From an uncultured Mycoplasmatota bacterium (GTDB taxonomy: Bacteria; Bacillota_I; Bacilli_A; RF39; UBA660): 57,918 nucleotides of DNA. Below are positions 25,009-33,369 of this stretch, piece after piece. The stretch's first letter is position 1, and the number at the start of each line of letters is the position of its first letter. Made by a program: the position numbers and the translations under genes. Location of the stretch: NCBI GenBank assembly GCA_948434005.1, contig CAOJEH010000009.1:1-57918 (forward strand). The letters run 5' to 3'. The notes below the pieces were generated by a model. That model did no database searches. It was given only the letters and a program-made list of their open reading frames with translations, and was not told where the DNA came from.

Positions 25009-25718
25009 TTCGTCACCTCACAAGTTATATCATCAAATGTATCATTTTGAGTTATTATTAACTCTTTATTCTTAGCCATTTCTAAAACTGCTAAAAATGT
25101 AGCAACTATATATTCTCTAGAAATCACAGGAAATAATTCAAAAAATGATATTTTCTTTTTTTTCTTTAATATATTTCTTATATCATGTCTTCTTGATGAT
25201 ACAGTTATTTCCTTTTCAGTTACTTTAGTTGATAATGGTTTACTTTCTTTTTTCCTTTCTAAAAACTTTTGAAAAGCATCTACCAAATCATCTAGAGTTA
25301 TATCACTTTTAATCTCTGTATTATTTTCTATATATTCTTGAATATTACTAGGAGCTTTTGTATATATTTCTTGTCTTAACTCCTCTTTTTCTTTTAAGGT
25401 TTTAGTTATTTCTTTATATGCTTCATATTCTAACAATCTATTTATTAATTCTTCTCTTGGGTCTTCCTCTTCTTCATCTTCTACTTTTTCATTTGGAAGA
25501 AGTAATTTCGATTTTATTTCAATTAGTTCTGATGCCAAGACTAAATATTCACTATCTATTTCTAGATTCATTTTTTCTTGGCTTTCTATATATTTTAAAT
25601 ATTGGTCAGTTATTTGTTCTATTTTTATATCAAAAATATTCATTTTACTTTCTTTTATTAAATGAAGTAATAAATCTAATGGGCCTTCAAATTCATTTAT
25701 CTTTAAATCTAATTCCAC
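25005..25718 (-). CDS. scpA: segregation and condensation protein A
   Basis: Kleisin subunit of bacterial condensin, bridging the SMC heads. N-terminal FEGPLDLLLHLIKESKMNIFDI is the family hallmark; the C-terminal winged-helix domain ends with VATFLAVLEMAKNKELIITQN. 237 aa. Start codon is GTG at 25718 with GGAAGTGA before it. Followed by scpB with ATGA overlap, whose TGA stop shows that TGA is not read as Trp here. The upstream neighbour is a DUF4176 gene of the WXG100 cluster. Confidence 0.97.
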   Translation of the reverse strand: MELDLKINEFEGPLDLLLHLIKESKMNIFDIKIEQITDQYLKYIESQEKMNLEIDSEYLVLASELIEIKSKLLLPNEKVEDEEEEDPREELINRLLEYEAYKEITKTLKEKEELRQEIYTKAPSNIQEYIENNTEIKSDITLDDLVDAFQKFLERKKESKPLSTKVTEKEITVSSRRHDIRNILKKKKKISFFELFPVISREYIVATFLAVLEMAKNKELIITQNDTFDDITCEVTK

Positions 25719-25781
25719 TCTATCACTTCCTTTACTATAATAATTATAACATATAAATCCATAAAAAAATACTTATAGATT

Positions 25782-26252
25782 CTATAAGTATTCTAAATTA
25801 TCTATTTTATTTCTTTGAACATCTTCTAGATTTATATCTACAGGTTCTACAACTGGAATATTTGGAGATTCCTCTGATGACTCTTCCTCCTCAGTCTCAT
25901 CATAATCATCATCATCTTCTTCATCATTACCTATATATTCATTAAAGAACTCTGTTGTATTTTCCTCACCTGATTCAAACTTATTTGCTATTTCTATTAA
26001 TGCTTTTTTAAACTCTTGTTCTTCTTCATCAGAATATCCTACATGATATACTTTTTCTATTTGATTATGATCAAATAAACATACTTGATCAAAATCTAAG
26101 AATCCTTCTGGATAGACACAACCTGTATAATCATACATTTTTTGAGTATCCTCTTCTGCTACTGAACAAAAACCAGTTACCATTGCTTTTTTTGTTCCAC
26201 CTTTTAGTAAAACTACACTACCTATAGGTAGAAATTTATCATTAGTATCCAT
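25782..26252 (-). CDS. DUF4176 protein with acidic C-terminal extension
   Basis: DUF4176 proteins accompany type VII (WXG100) secretion genes of Firmicutes; role unknown. The N-terminal FLPIGSVVLLKGGTKKAMVTGFC, YDYTGCVYPEGFLDFDQVCLFDHNQIEKVYHVGY is the domain (shown in parts). The C-terminal 50 residues are highly acidic (DEEDDDDYDETEEEESSEES). 156 aa against 104 aa for the paralogue at 29716-30030. SD GGGAGG before the ATG. Last gene of the module. Confidence 0.85.
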   Translation of the reverse strand: MDTNDKFLPIGSVVLLKGGTKKAMVTGFCSVAEEDTQKMYDYTGCVYPEGFLDFDQVCLFDHNQIEKVYHVGYSDEEEQEFKKALIEIANKFESGEENTTEFFNEYIGNDEEDDDDYDETEEEESSEESPNIPVVEPVDINLEDVQRNKIDNLEYL

Positions 26253-26267
26253 ACATTTCCTCCCTTT

Positions 26268-28265
26268 TTATCCTAAATCATTTAATATTTCATCTTCTGT
26301 GAAAGCGTCACTGTCATCTTCTATTTGTTCTTCTAAATGTGCTGCATCATTATATTTTGTATCATCTGGTACTTCTGATAATTCATCATCTTCAAAGTCT
26401 GTATCTGTATACATACTTCCAGAAGGTCCTAAATAATCATCTTTCATGTATTCACTATCATCACTACCGCTTTCATAGTCATCTAAATTATTATTTTCAT
26501 CATCATATGTTTCTTCTGAGTCATCATTTTGTTTTCTATTTTTTACAAATCTAACTCCTGCTACTGCTGCTGCTCCTGCTGCTGCAACACCTAAACCAAT
26601 AGGTATAGCAACATTAGACTTGCTTTCCTTCTTTGGAACATCTATGATTTCTGAATTTGAGTTGCCAACCTCAGTGCCTGTTTCAGTTAACTCTTCATTA
26701 TTAGGATTATCAGGTATTATAGTAGTTTCTGAACCTAAATCCTCTTCTGGAACTGCTGGTGTTTCTACAAAGTCTGATTCAACATCTTCCACATATACAT
26801 CTGCAGATTCTGACGATGCAGTAGAAGAATTATTAGCATCGCTAGAGTTATAATTAGTATAGCTACTAGAATCACTAGAGCTAGAATCATTTGAACTTTG
26901 TTGATATACTACTGTTTCTTCGCTACTACCACTACTACTAGATTCTTCTGATACAACTGATTGACTTTCATCTTGAGTGTTAGATGGATTATTTATCTCT
27001 TGTTCTTTAGCTGAAACATCATTGTTATATGCAGTCCTACTCTCTTCTAATGATTTAGTTGATGCTTCTTTATTACCATTAGCTTCATTAATTTTAGTTT
27101 GATCAACTTCATTAGCTTTTAGTGGAGTATCAGCAGCTGTTTCTAAATCTTGTCCAGTTGTTGTTTCATTATCTAAACCATTCTCCATTATAGTATTAAT
27201 TTCTTTATCTGATCCTTTTTGAATATTTTCTATTTCAGTAGATGCTTCTTCATTTGCTTCTGAAATTTGCTGTTCAGCATTTGCTTTAACTTCTTCAATT
27301 TGTGCATTAGCATCTTCATTAGCTTGATTTATATTGCTTTCTAAATCTGACTTAATAGAAGCAATTTGTTCTTTTGCATCACTATCAGTAGGATCAATAC
27401 TATTAATTTCATTACTTGCTTGTTCATAGTAATCTGCAATATTGCTATCTCTTTCTGCTTCTATATTAGCAATCTCTGCATCCCTATCACTATTAATTTG
27501 AGATATTTTTGTATTTAAATTTAATTTAGCTTGTTCGATTTTATTAGTAGTTCCTGCTTTAATTTTATCAATAGTTGCAAATTTTTTATTCATATCTCTT
27601 TCATAACTAGCTATCATTGCAGCTGAACCTGCTGTACCTACTACTATATTCTTACCTTTTTTAAATTTCTTTTTCTTTTTCTTTGTTTTTACTACTTTAG
27701 CACCTGTGGCTGCTATACCAGCACCTGCTCCAACGGAACCAGTTTTTCCATTATCAGAATGACCATAATTTCCTCTTCCGCCATTACTGCTACCTGTACT
27801 TATTTTTGACAAGCTTTGTATTTTACCATTACTTATTTTAATATTTACCCCTGCTTTTTTTGCAAGCTGAAGTGTTAATTTTTTTGCTTCTTTCTTCCCT
27901 ACTATTTTTGATAATTTATTGTATTTCTTTTGCACTCCAGATTTATCTAACTTTTTAATTGATTTTTTTAAATCACTTTTTATTTTATTTTCAGTGTTAT
28001 CAAAATTTTCAATTGCTTTAGCATTAGCTTTAATTGCTTCATATATTTGATTTATATTTTCCATTTCATTTGCTAACATATCAACTATTGAGTTCTTTAT
28101 TGCATTGGCAATATTACCACCTGCATAATGTGTGGCACCTTTTGTTTCTTCACAAGAACTTGAAATTGCATTTTTTACTGTTTGGACACAATTATAACTA
28201 CTTTGAATTAAATCATTTGCTGCTGTTAATTTTTCTGCATCAACAGATATTTTATTTTTACTCAT
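26268..28265 (-). CDS. large WXG100-module protein with coiled coil and single membrane segment
   Basis: 665 aa from the ATG at 28265 (AGGGTGAT upstream). Layout: residues 1-100 helical, resembling a WXG/LXG-type N-terminus; a Lys-rich strip KKKKKKFKKGK near 200; a coiled coil about 225-385 with repeated Asn/Ile/Glu heptads; Ser/Asn/Thr-rich low-complexity region about 420-490; one membrane segment (VAIPIGLGVAAAGAAAVAGV) near 560; and an acidic tail. It may span or anchor in the membrane as a structural or substrate protein of the type VII module. The exact function is unknown. Confidence 0.75.
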   Translation of the reverse strand: MSKNKISVDAEKLTAANDLIQSSYNCVQTVKNAISSSCEETKGATHYAGGNIANAIKNSIVDMLANEMENINQIYEAIKANAKAIENFDNTENKIKSDLKKSIKKLDKSGVQKKYNKLSKIVGKKEAKKLTLQLAKKAGVNIKISNGKIQSLSKISTGSSNGGRGNYGHSDNGKTGSVGAGAGIAATGAKVVKTKKKKKKFKKGKNIVVGTAGSAAMIASYERDMNKKFATIDKIKAGTTNKIEQAKLNLNTKISQINSDRDAEIANIEAERDSNIADYYEQASNEINSIDPTDSDAKEQIASIKSDLESNINQANEDANAQIEEVKANAEQQISEANEEASTEIENIQKGSDKEINTIMENGLDNETTTGQDLETAADTPLKANEVDQTKINEANGNKEASTKSLEESRTAYNNDVSAKEQEINNPSNTQDESQSVVSEESSSSGSSEETVVYQQSSNDSSSSDSSSYTNYNSSDANNSSTASSESADVYVEDVESDFVETPAVPEEDLGSETTIIPDNPNNEELTETGTEVGNSNSEIIDVPKKESKSNVAIPIGLGVAAAGAAAVAGVRFVKNRKQNDDSEETYDDENNNLDDYESGSDDSEYMKDDYLGPSGSMYTDTDFEDDELSEVPDDTKYNDAAHLEEQIEDDSDAFTEDEILNDLG

Positions 28266-28276
28266 ACAAATCACCC

Positions 28277-29443
28277 TTATTTAAATATTTTTGCCAATGC
28301 TTGACTTACTTGAGAAAAAGAAGAGTTAGCATAATTCATAACCTCTATAATATTTGTTATTTCATTAATACGTGATTCAATAGCAGATAGGTTATTTTCT
28401 TTTGTGGAATAATCTAATTTATTGATTTTTTTCTTTGCATTGTTTAAATATCCAACCGCTTCATTTAAATTACCTATACTATCACTTAATGATTTAGATA
28501 TAGAATTAACACTTTTTAATCCTCTTTTTACATCAGAAGTTAGTTCTTCATCAATTTTCTCTAACTCACGTTTCGCAAGCATAGGATTAATACCATTCGC
28601 AATTAATTCCGCAATATCAAATCCGGCAAAAATTGCCATAAGAATCTCTCCTACTGCAGGGATTGAAGCAGCTCCTCCTTTAGCAAGAGCCTTTATTGAT
28701 ACCTTTTTTCCTAAATGACCTGCTATTTTGGTTGTAGTTTTTTTTCCAACATTTTTTAGGGTCTGTTTTGCAACCTTTTTTGCTGCTGCTTTAGTTGCTT
28801 TAGAAGTAATTTTAGAACCAGAACTAGTTAACACTTCCTTAACGGCTTTTTTTGCTGCTCTTTTTGATACTACCTCGCCCATTTTAGTAGATACTTTATT
28901 AGTTACTTTTCTAACAACTTTTGATTTTATTCCACCAGTAGCCTTATTTGCTGCTTTAACCATTCCTTTTTTTGTAGCTTTATTAAATGTTTTATTTACT
29001 ATGTTTTTCGCAGTTTTATTAATTAGACGTTTATTTTTAAGATTAGCAATAGAAGACTTGATGCTAACATTACTTCCTAACTTTGTAGCAACGGATTTTG
29101 CTGCATCAGTTCCGGCTTTTTTTGCTGCATATTTCGCAGCATTTCTTACTGACATTTTTGAAATTTTTGTTTGTCCTTTTGCTACAGCCCTACTAAATGA
29201 TTTATTTGCTGCATTTTTTGCTGCATCCTTTGCGGCTTTTTTTGCTGCTCTCTCACCTATTTTAGTAGATACTTTTGTTGATACTTTTTTTCCTATTTTT
29301 GATTTTATTCCACTTGATGATTTTTCTGCAGCAGTTTTAATAGCATTTTTTGTAGCTTTAGTCATTGCTTTATCTACGGCATTTTTTACAACGTTTTTTG
29401 TTTGATTTTTAGCAATTTTTTTAACAACACTCAATACGACCAT
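28277..29443 (-). CDS. Lys/Ala-rich repetitive protein of the WXG100 module
   Basis: 388 aa. Residues 1-250 are built of degenerate K-x-x-A-x-K-A-A-K helical repeats (for example AAKKAAKDAAKNAANK and KAAAKKVAKQTLKN), strongly basic. A hydrophobic Gly-rich segment (IPAVGEILMAIFAGFDIAELIA) near 265-290 could enter a membrane; the C-terminal 90 residues are helical and resemble WXG100-like chains. The start is uncertain: the ATG at 29443 touches the GAGAGGA SD, so the TTG three codons later may be used. It could be a secreted effector or DNA/membrane-binding structural protein; no known toxin domain is seen. Confidence 0.7.
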   Translation of the reverse strand: MVVLSVVKKIAKNQTKNVVKNAVDKAMTKATKNAIKTAAEKSSSGIKSKIGKKVSTKVSTKIGERAAKKAAKDAAKNAANKSFSRAVAKGQTKISKMSVRNAAKYAAKKAGTDAAKSVATKLGSNVSIKSSIANLKNKRLINKTAKNIVNKTFNKATKKGMVKAANKATGGIKSKVVRKVTNKVSTKMGEVVSKRAAKKAVKEVLTSSGSKITSKATKAAAKKVAKQTLKNVGKKTTTKIAGHLGKKVSIKALAKGGAASIPAVGEILMAIFAGFDIAELIANGINPMLAKRELEKIDEELTSDVKRGLKSVNSISKSLSDSIGNLNEAVGYLNNAKKKINKLDYSTKENNLSAIESRINEITNIIEVMNYANSSFSQVSQALAKIFK

Positions 29444-29468
29444 TCCTCTCTTTTTCTATAACTTTCAT

Positions 29469-29696
29469 TTAACTAACATCAAATTCATCAAGTAGCAATC
29501 GATTTATCTCTTCTTCATCTAAAAAGGTTGATGACCATATTAAGAATTTAGTTTCGCCACCCCAAACTCTAACTTGTGAATTATGATATCTTATAGGATC
29601 GTTAATTCCGTTTAAAAACATAGGAATTGAATTGTTATATAAAAAATTAAGACTTTCTTCTATTCTTGAATCAAAACCTGCCTTATAATCTGCCAT
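29469..29696 (-). CDS. small protein of the WXG100 module
   Basis: 75 aa from the ATG at 29696; no family recognised. Contains NSQVRVWGGETKFLIWSSTFLDEEEI, with paired Trp residues (shown only as landmarks VWGG and IWSS). The position between a DUF4176 gene and the Lys/Ala-rich protein suggests a chaperone or adaptor for the secreted proteins; that is inference. Confidence 0.65.
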   Translation of the reverse strand: MADYKAGFDSRIEESLNFLYNNSIPMFLNGINDPIRYHNSQVRVWGGETKFLIWSSTFLDEEEINRLLLDEFDVS

Positions 29697-29715
29697 AATT
29701 ATCAACTCCTATCAA

Positions 29716-30030
29716 TTAGTTTATAGTTTCATTATCAGTATTAGTCAAACTATTCTCTTCTAATAAAGTTTCTTTTAAAATTGTTTTAAACTCTTTTTCT
29801 TCTTCAGATTCATATCCAATGAAACTTATTTCTTTTATTTGATTATGATCAAATAAATATATTTCATCTAAAGAAATCAATCCTTCTGGATATGCACAAC
29901 CAGAATAATCATATTCCTTTTCTTCATCATCTGATGTTGATGTGCAAAAACCTGTAATCATTAATTTTTTTGTATCACCTTCTAGTAATACAACTGAACC
30001 TATTGGTAAATATTTTTCTCTTTCTTCCAT
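29716..30030 (-). CDS. DUF4176 family protein
   Basis: 104 aa, a short paralogue of the 25782-26252 product: YLPIGSVVLLEGDTKKLMITGFC, YDYSGCAYPEGLIS and LFDHNQIKEISFIGY all align. Typical partner of WXG100 secretion genes. SD GGAGG before the ATG. It follows the WXG100 gene after a large hairpin at 30081-30126. The two paralogues bracket the module, suggesting one tandem duplication with insertion of the large genes between. Confidence 0.88.
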   Translation of the reverse strand: MEEREKYLPIGSVVLLEGDTKKLMITGFCTSTSDDEEKEYDYSGCAYPEGLISLDEIYLFDHNQIKEISFIGYESEEEKEFKTILKETLLEENSLTNTDNETIN

Positions 30031-30080
30031 TTTTATCCTCCACTTAGTATAATTTATACAATAAATAACAATTTATTTTT

Positions 30081-30126
30081 GTACATTACAAATAAAAAGA
30101 AAATAATCTTTTTATTTGTAATGTAC
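30081..30126 (-). terminator. 20-bp perfect inverted repeat after WXG100 gene
   Basis: GTACATTACAAATAAAAAGA and its exact complement flank a 6-nt loop. On the minus strand it is followed by an A-rich, not T-rich, tail, so it is more likely a partial terminator or an RNA-stabilising stem between the abundant WXG100 mRNA and the downstream genes. Confidence 0.6.
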
Positions 30127-30142
30127 TGTTATTAAGTACATT

Positions 30143-30427
30143 TTAATTAGTTGCTTCGTCAAATGCTTTATGAGCTTGATAACTCTCATCTATTTTGTTG
30201 GCATATGTATTAATTAAATTAACAAAGTTTTCAAATTCAGCAGCTTCTTGTTTCCATTTTGTCTTGAATTCATTAGCTCTTTGTCCTGACCATCTATTTT
30301 TTACACCAACATTTTCATCAATTATTGAATCGCATTTTGATAAATAATTTTTTACCTTATTTGCTTCTTCTTGAATTTTTTGCATTGTACTCTTCGCTTG
30401 TTCATAATCAAAACTTCTTACAGCCAT
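30143..30427 (-). CDS. WXG100 family protein (ESAT-6-like)
   Basis: A small secreted helical-hairpin protein of the type VII system. 94 aa, with the turn motif W-S-G in NRWSGQRANEF at about residues 46-56 and helices on either side. SD GGAGG before the ATG. It follows a second WXG100-like gene by 18 bp, and the pair probably forms a heterodimer, as EsxA/EsxB-type proteins do. No EssC/EccC ATPase is in the window. Confidence 0.9.
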   Translation of the reverse strand: MAVRSFDYEQAKSTMQKIQEEANKVKNYLSKCDSIIDENVGVKNRWSGQRANEFKTKWKQEAAEFENFVNLINTYANKIDESYQAHKAFDEATN

Positions 30428-30445
30428 TTTCTAATCCTCCTTATA

Positions 30446-30718
30446 TTATCTTAATGATGATATTACTGTATCTAAATCATCTGCAGCAATATTTAAGCTT
30501 TCATAAAAATCATTTAATAAAATATCTAAATCATTTAAATCTGCTTTACTTTTACCTGTATATTGAGTTTTTAAATCATCATAGGCTTCATCTACCCAAC
30601 ATTGTGATAGCTTATTTACTATTAAGTCATCTATATTTTCAATTGCTGTTTTATATTTTTTTTCTTCAGCTGAAACCTGTGAAGCAGCATCTCTCATTTT
30701 TGCAGTATCTCCTGTCAT
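30446..30718 (-). CDS. WXG100-like protein
   Basis: 90 aa, two helices joined by CWVDEAYDDL, where W-V-D replaces W-x-G. First gene of the module; SD GGAGGTGA nine bases before the ATG. A heterodimer with the WXG100 protein encoded immediately downstream is likely. Cysteine next to the Trp is unusual for this family. Confidence 0.82.
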   Translation of the reverse strand: MTGDTAKMRDAASQVSAEEKKYKTAIENIDDLIVNKLSQCWVDEAYDDLKTQYTGKSKADLNDLDILLNDFYESLNIAADDLDTVISSLR

Positions 30719-30909
30719 ATTAAATTTTCACCTCCATTACTTTTTTATAATAAGAATATACTTTTATATTCATACCTTTCTATTCTTACATTTTTATCAT
30801 AACACTCATTACTCTTTTTTATCAACATAATAGAAAAAAATTTACAATTATTGTGTAAAGTTTATTTAGTTAGTTTTTTCTGCTATAATGTAATAAATAG
30901 AGGTGTAGT

Positions 30910-31212
30910 ATGAAAGTATTTAATGAATTAGATGAAGAATTTATTTGCGAAAAGTGTGGATTTCACGTTGATATATTAGGTTATTCTTGCAGGGATCACT
31001 GTCCTAATTGTTTATATTCTAAACATGTTGATATATCACCTGGTGATAGAAGTAATAAATGTAAAGGACTATTGAAGCCTATTGGGATGGAGAAATTTAA
31101 GGATACCTATAAGATTATTTATAAATGTGAAAAGTGTGGTAAGGAACATAAAAATGTTATGGCTAAAGATGATAATATAAATGTCTTAATAAACTTATCA
31201 GTACAAAAATAG
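30910..31212 (+). CDS. RNHCP-domain zinc-ribbon protein
   Basis: 100 aa with two zinc knuckles: FICEKCGFHV, then CRDHCPNCLYSKHVDISPGDR (the RNHCP signature, broken here at CLYSKHVD), and a third pair YKCEKCGKEH. Probably nucleic-acid binding; exact role unknown. Preceded by an extended -10 (TGCTATAAT, near 30885) and SD AGAGGTG. Converges on spoVAE through a bidirectional terminator. Confidence 0.85.
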   Translation: MKVFNELDEEFICEKCGFHVDILGYSCRDHCPNCLYSKHVDISPGDRSNKCKGLLKPIGMEKFKDTYKIIYKCEKCGKEHKNVMAKDDNINVLINLSVQK

Positions 31213-31236
31213 AAACTATATAGTTTCTAATTTTTT
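31210..31236. terminator. bidirectional terminator, RNHCP gene / spoVAE
   Basis: A perfect 20-bp palindrome TAGAAACTAT/ATAGTTTCTA (31210-31229) containing the stop codon of the plus-strand gene and touching that of spoVAE, with T6 on the plus strand and T5 on the minus strand. Confidence 0.88.
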
Positions 31237-31577
31237 GGTTTAAATATTAACGCTAACATAAAGGAAATAATTATAGCAGAAGTTATTCCTCCAGCAGTTA
31301 AATCAAACATTCCTGTTAATATTCCCATTACACCTAAACTATTAGCTTTAGCTAAAGCTCCATGAATTAAGGAATGTCCAAAACTAGTTATTGGAACTAA
31401 AGCTCCTCCACCTACATAAACAATTATTCTATCGTATAAGCTAAATGTATCTAAAAATGCTCCTGTTACTACTAGTATACTTGTTATATGTCCCGGAGTT
31501 AGTTTTGTATTATCTAAAATTATTTGTGATATTAAACATACAAATCCACAAAATAGAAATGAATTTAAAAGTAACAT
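31227..31577 (-). CDS. spoVAE: stage V sporulation protein AE
   Basis: Part of the SpoVA inner-membrane channel that moves Ca-dipicolinic acid into and out of the spore. 116 aa with about four membrane helices and the family blocks KLTPGHITSILVVTGAFLD and GGGALVPITSFGHSLIHGA. Its ATG overlaps the spoVAD stop (TAATG). Last gene of the spoVAC-AD-AE operon. Confidence 0.96.
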   Translation of the reverse strand: MLLLNSFLFCGFVCLISQIILDNTKLTPGHITSILVVTGAFLDTFSLYDRIIVYVGGGALVPITSFGHSLIHGALAKANSLGVMGILTGMFDLTAGGITSAIIISFMLALIFKPKN

Positions 31578-32575
31578 TATACTACCTCCAAACTTATTGC
31601 ATGTGCAATTGATAATATATTTTGTCCTTGAAATACTGTAGTTGGCGAAAAAAGTGCTCCTGTTGCAACTAAAAGGACTTTTTTTATTTCTTTATTTTTT
31701 AATTTATTCATTATTAATCCATAATTTACTAAGGCACTACATACAGGCCCACTTCCACCTGCTTGTACTTCTTCTTGTTCATCTAAATTGTATAGCATTG
31801 TACCACAATCATTATAATTTTTAGAAATATCTATTTTATATTCTTCTTTTAGAAACTCAGTTACAATATTTTTTCCATATCTTCCTAAGTCTCCAGTTAA
31901 GATTAAATCATAATATTCAGGTTTTCTTTTTGTTTCTTCTAAATGCTTTGCAATAGTATATGCTGCTGCTCCTGACATAACTGCTCCCATATTATTAGGA
32001 TCATTTTGCGCATAATCTATTATTTTTCCTATAGTTCCTGATTCGACTTTTATTTTACTCTTATCATTAGAAAGTAGTATTCCTGCAGCACCAGTTGCCG
32101 TAAAAGTAGCACTATTAGGTTTAGGTGCTCCATATTCAGTAGGATTTCTAAATTGCTTTTCACTAGTCATATTATGAGATGATGTTATACAAATAGCATT
32201 ATCTATTTTTTTACTATCAATTAAGCTCGCTGCAATAATTAATTCTTCTACACTAGTTGCACATGCATTATAAAGACCAAAATATGCATTTCCTACTCTT
32301 ACTTTATTAGTTCCAAATGTAGTAGCTGTAATCTGATTTGATAAATCTCCTCCTAAAACTAAACTAATATCATCTTTTTTCTTTTTAGTTTTTCTAAGAA
32401 GAATCTTTAAACTATCTTCTACTAATTTTTGTTCTGCTAGTTCCCAAGAGCTTTCTCCAAAATATAATTCATCATAAGCTTTATCAAAATACTTTTCTAA
32501 TGGTCCTTTCTTTTCATATGGTCCTGCTACTGTTGAGGTATCAGATACATATACATTATCAAATTTAAATGTCAT
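31577..32575 (-). CDS. spoVAD: stage V sporulation protein AD
   Basis: The soluble DPA-binding subunit of the SpoVA channel with a thiolase-like fold. 332 aa; N-terminal TFKFDNVYVSDTSTVAGPYEKKGPL, the conserved GPLEKYFD, and C-terminal VLLVATGALFSPTTVFQGQ are family signatures. The operon order AC-AD-AE is kept, with ATGA overlap at the start and TAATG at the end. Expression in the forespore is expected from the family. Confidence 0.97.
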   Translation of the reverse strand: MTFKFDNVYVSDTSTVAGPYEKKGPLEKYFDKAYDELYFGESSWELAEQKLVEDSLKILLRKTKKKKDDISLVLGGDLSNQITATTFGTNKVRVGNAYFGLYNACATSVEELIIAASLIDSKKIDNAICITSSHNMTSEKQFRNPTEYGAPKPNSATFTATGAAGILLSNDKSKIKVESGTIGKIIDYAQNDPNNMGAVMSGAAAYTIAKHLEETKRKPEYYDLILTGDLGRYGKNIVTEFLKEEYKIDISKNYNDCGTMLYNLDEQEEVQAGGSGPVCSALVNYGLIMNKLKNKEIKKVLLVATGALFSPTTVFQGQNILSIAHAISLEVV

Positions 32576-33015
32576 ATTTTTCCTCCTAACAAAAACCTAA
32601 TTAAGCCAAATACCCAGGCTGCTACTACACCATATAATATAACTGATCCTGCTAGTTTAAACATATTAGAACCAAATCCACTTATAGGGCCTTCTTTTTT
32701 ATAATCTAAAGTAGCACTAGTCATAGAATGAGCAAATCCTGTAATTGGAATTAATAGACCACATTTTGCTTTATTGACTAATTTATCAAAGAAACCTAGT
32801 GCTGTACATAATGATGCTATAAATATTAAAATTACAATCATATATGTTCCCGCATCGGTTCTTGATATTTTAAACATATAACATAATACTTCTATTATTC
32901 CTTCTCCTATTAAACCTACTAATCCACCTATTAAAAATGCAACAATAGCATTTCTTGCTCTAGTTTCTTCTGCTTTATTATTAGAAACTATCTTCTCATA
33001 TTTATCATTCTTCAT
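32572..33015 (-). CDS. spoVAC: stage V sporulation protein AC
   Basis: Mechanosensitive-like membrane subunit of the SpoVA DPA channel. 147 aa with about four helices and the block CGLLIPITGFAHSMTSATLDYKKEGPISGFG, here named by its parts CGLLIPITGFAHS and EGPISGFG. N-terminal cytoplasmic stretch is Lys/Asn-rich. SD GGTGATTAT before the ATG. It is the first gene of the operon; the small toxin locus (33077-33398) separates it from sigF, whereas in Bacillus the spoVA genes follow sigF directly. Confidence 0.96.
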   Translation of the reverse strand: MKNDKYEKIVSNNKAEETRARNAIVAFLIGGLVGLIGEGIIEVLCYMFKISRTDAGTYMIVILIFIASLCTALGFFDKLVNKAKCGLLIPITGFAHSMTSATLDYKKEGPISGFGSNMFKLAGSVILYGVVAAWVFGLIRFLLGGKI

Positions 33016-33076
33016 ATAATCACCATTTATATTATGGTATTATTTTCTTATTTCATACAAAAATGTAATTTTAATA

Positions 33077-33105
33077 TTGCACAGCGAACCTATGTTTGGT
33101 ATAAT
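33077..33105 (+). promoter_or_regulatory. promoter of small peptide gene 4
   Basis: TTGCAC, 17 bp, TATAAT; predicted start near 33112, 58 bp before the ATG. Confidence 0.75.
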
Positions 33106-33169
33106 GCTTACAGATACATTTGAAATATATCAGATGCTTTCCCTTCAGCATAGAATGGAGGTGATATTT

Positions 33170-33247
33170 ATGACAAAAAGAGAATTTTCTCTATTTATTA
33201 TAATATTACTCCTATTCTTAGTAGTAATCATTTTACTTCTAAAATAG
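33170..33247 (+). CDS. small hydrophobic peptide, type I toxin candidate (copy 4)
   Basis: 25 residues: MTKREF head, then about 18 hydrophobic residues and a terminal Lys. SD GGAGGTGAT. The leader carries AUGCU/AGCAU and CCCUUC/GAAUGG pairings that reach the SD, and leader ATCAGATGC is complementary to GCATCTGAT just after the stop. It lies in the 391-bp gap between spoVAC and sigF and is transcribed against them. The head MTKRE is shared with copies 1-2, while most of the DNA is not, so these are related but old copies. Confidence 0.77.
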   Translation: MTKREFSLFIIILLLFLVVIILLLK

Positions 33248-33363
33248 AAAAAAGCATCTGATTTCACAACCAAGTGATTTCAGATGCTATACCAATATGG
33301 GAATGCATTTGATTAGCCACAATCAAATGTATCCTTTTTTATTTATATGCAAGTTTCCTTGAC
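33247..33363 (-). ncRNA. antisense RNA to small peptide mRNA (copy 4)
   Basis: Predicted from the promoter at 33370-33398 and the terminator AGCATCTGA/TCAGATGCT (33253-33261 with 33280-33288) followed by T6 on the minus strand. Confidence 0.68.
33300..33339 (+). terminator. terminator of small peptide gene 4
   Basis: GGAATGCATTTGATT pairs with AATCAAATGTATCC (one bulge), then T6. Confidence 0.87.
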
Positions 33364-33369
33364 AAATAC

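Noticed and set aside
28728-29405. A 225-codon plus-strand frame rich in Phe, Ala and Leu
   Set aside because: Shadow of the Lys/Ala-rich minus-strand gene; composition follows from complementing AAR and GCN codons.
30081-30126. Ordinary intrinsic terminator
   Set aside because: The stem is perfect but lacks a T run on the coding strand, so I list it with reservation as a stem element rather than a clear terminator.
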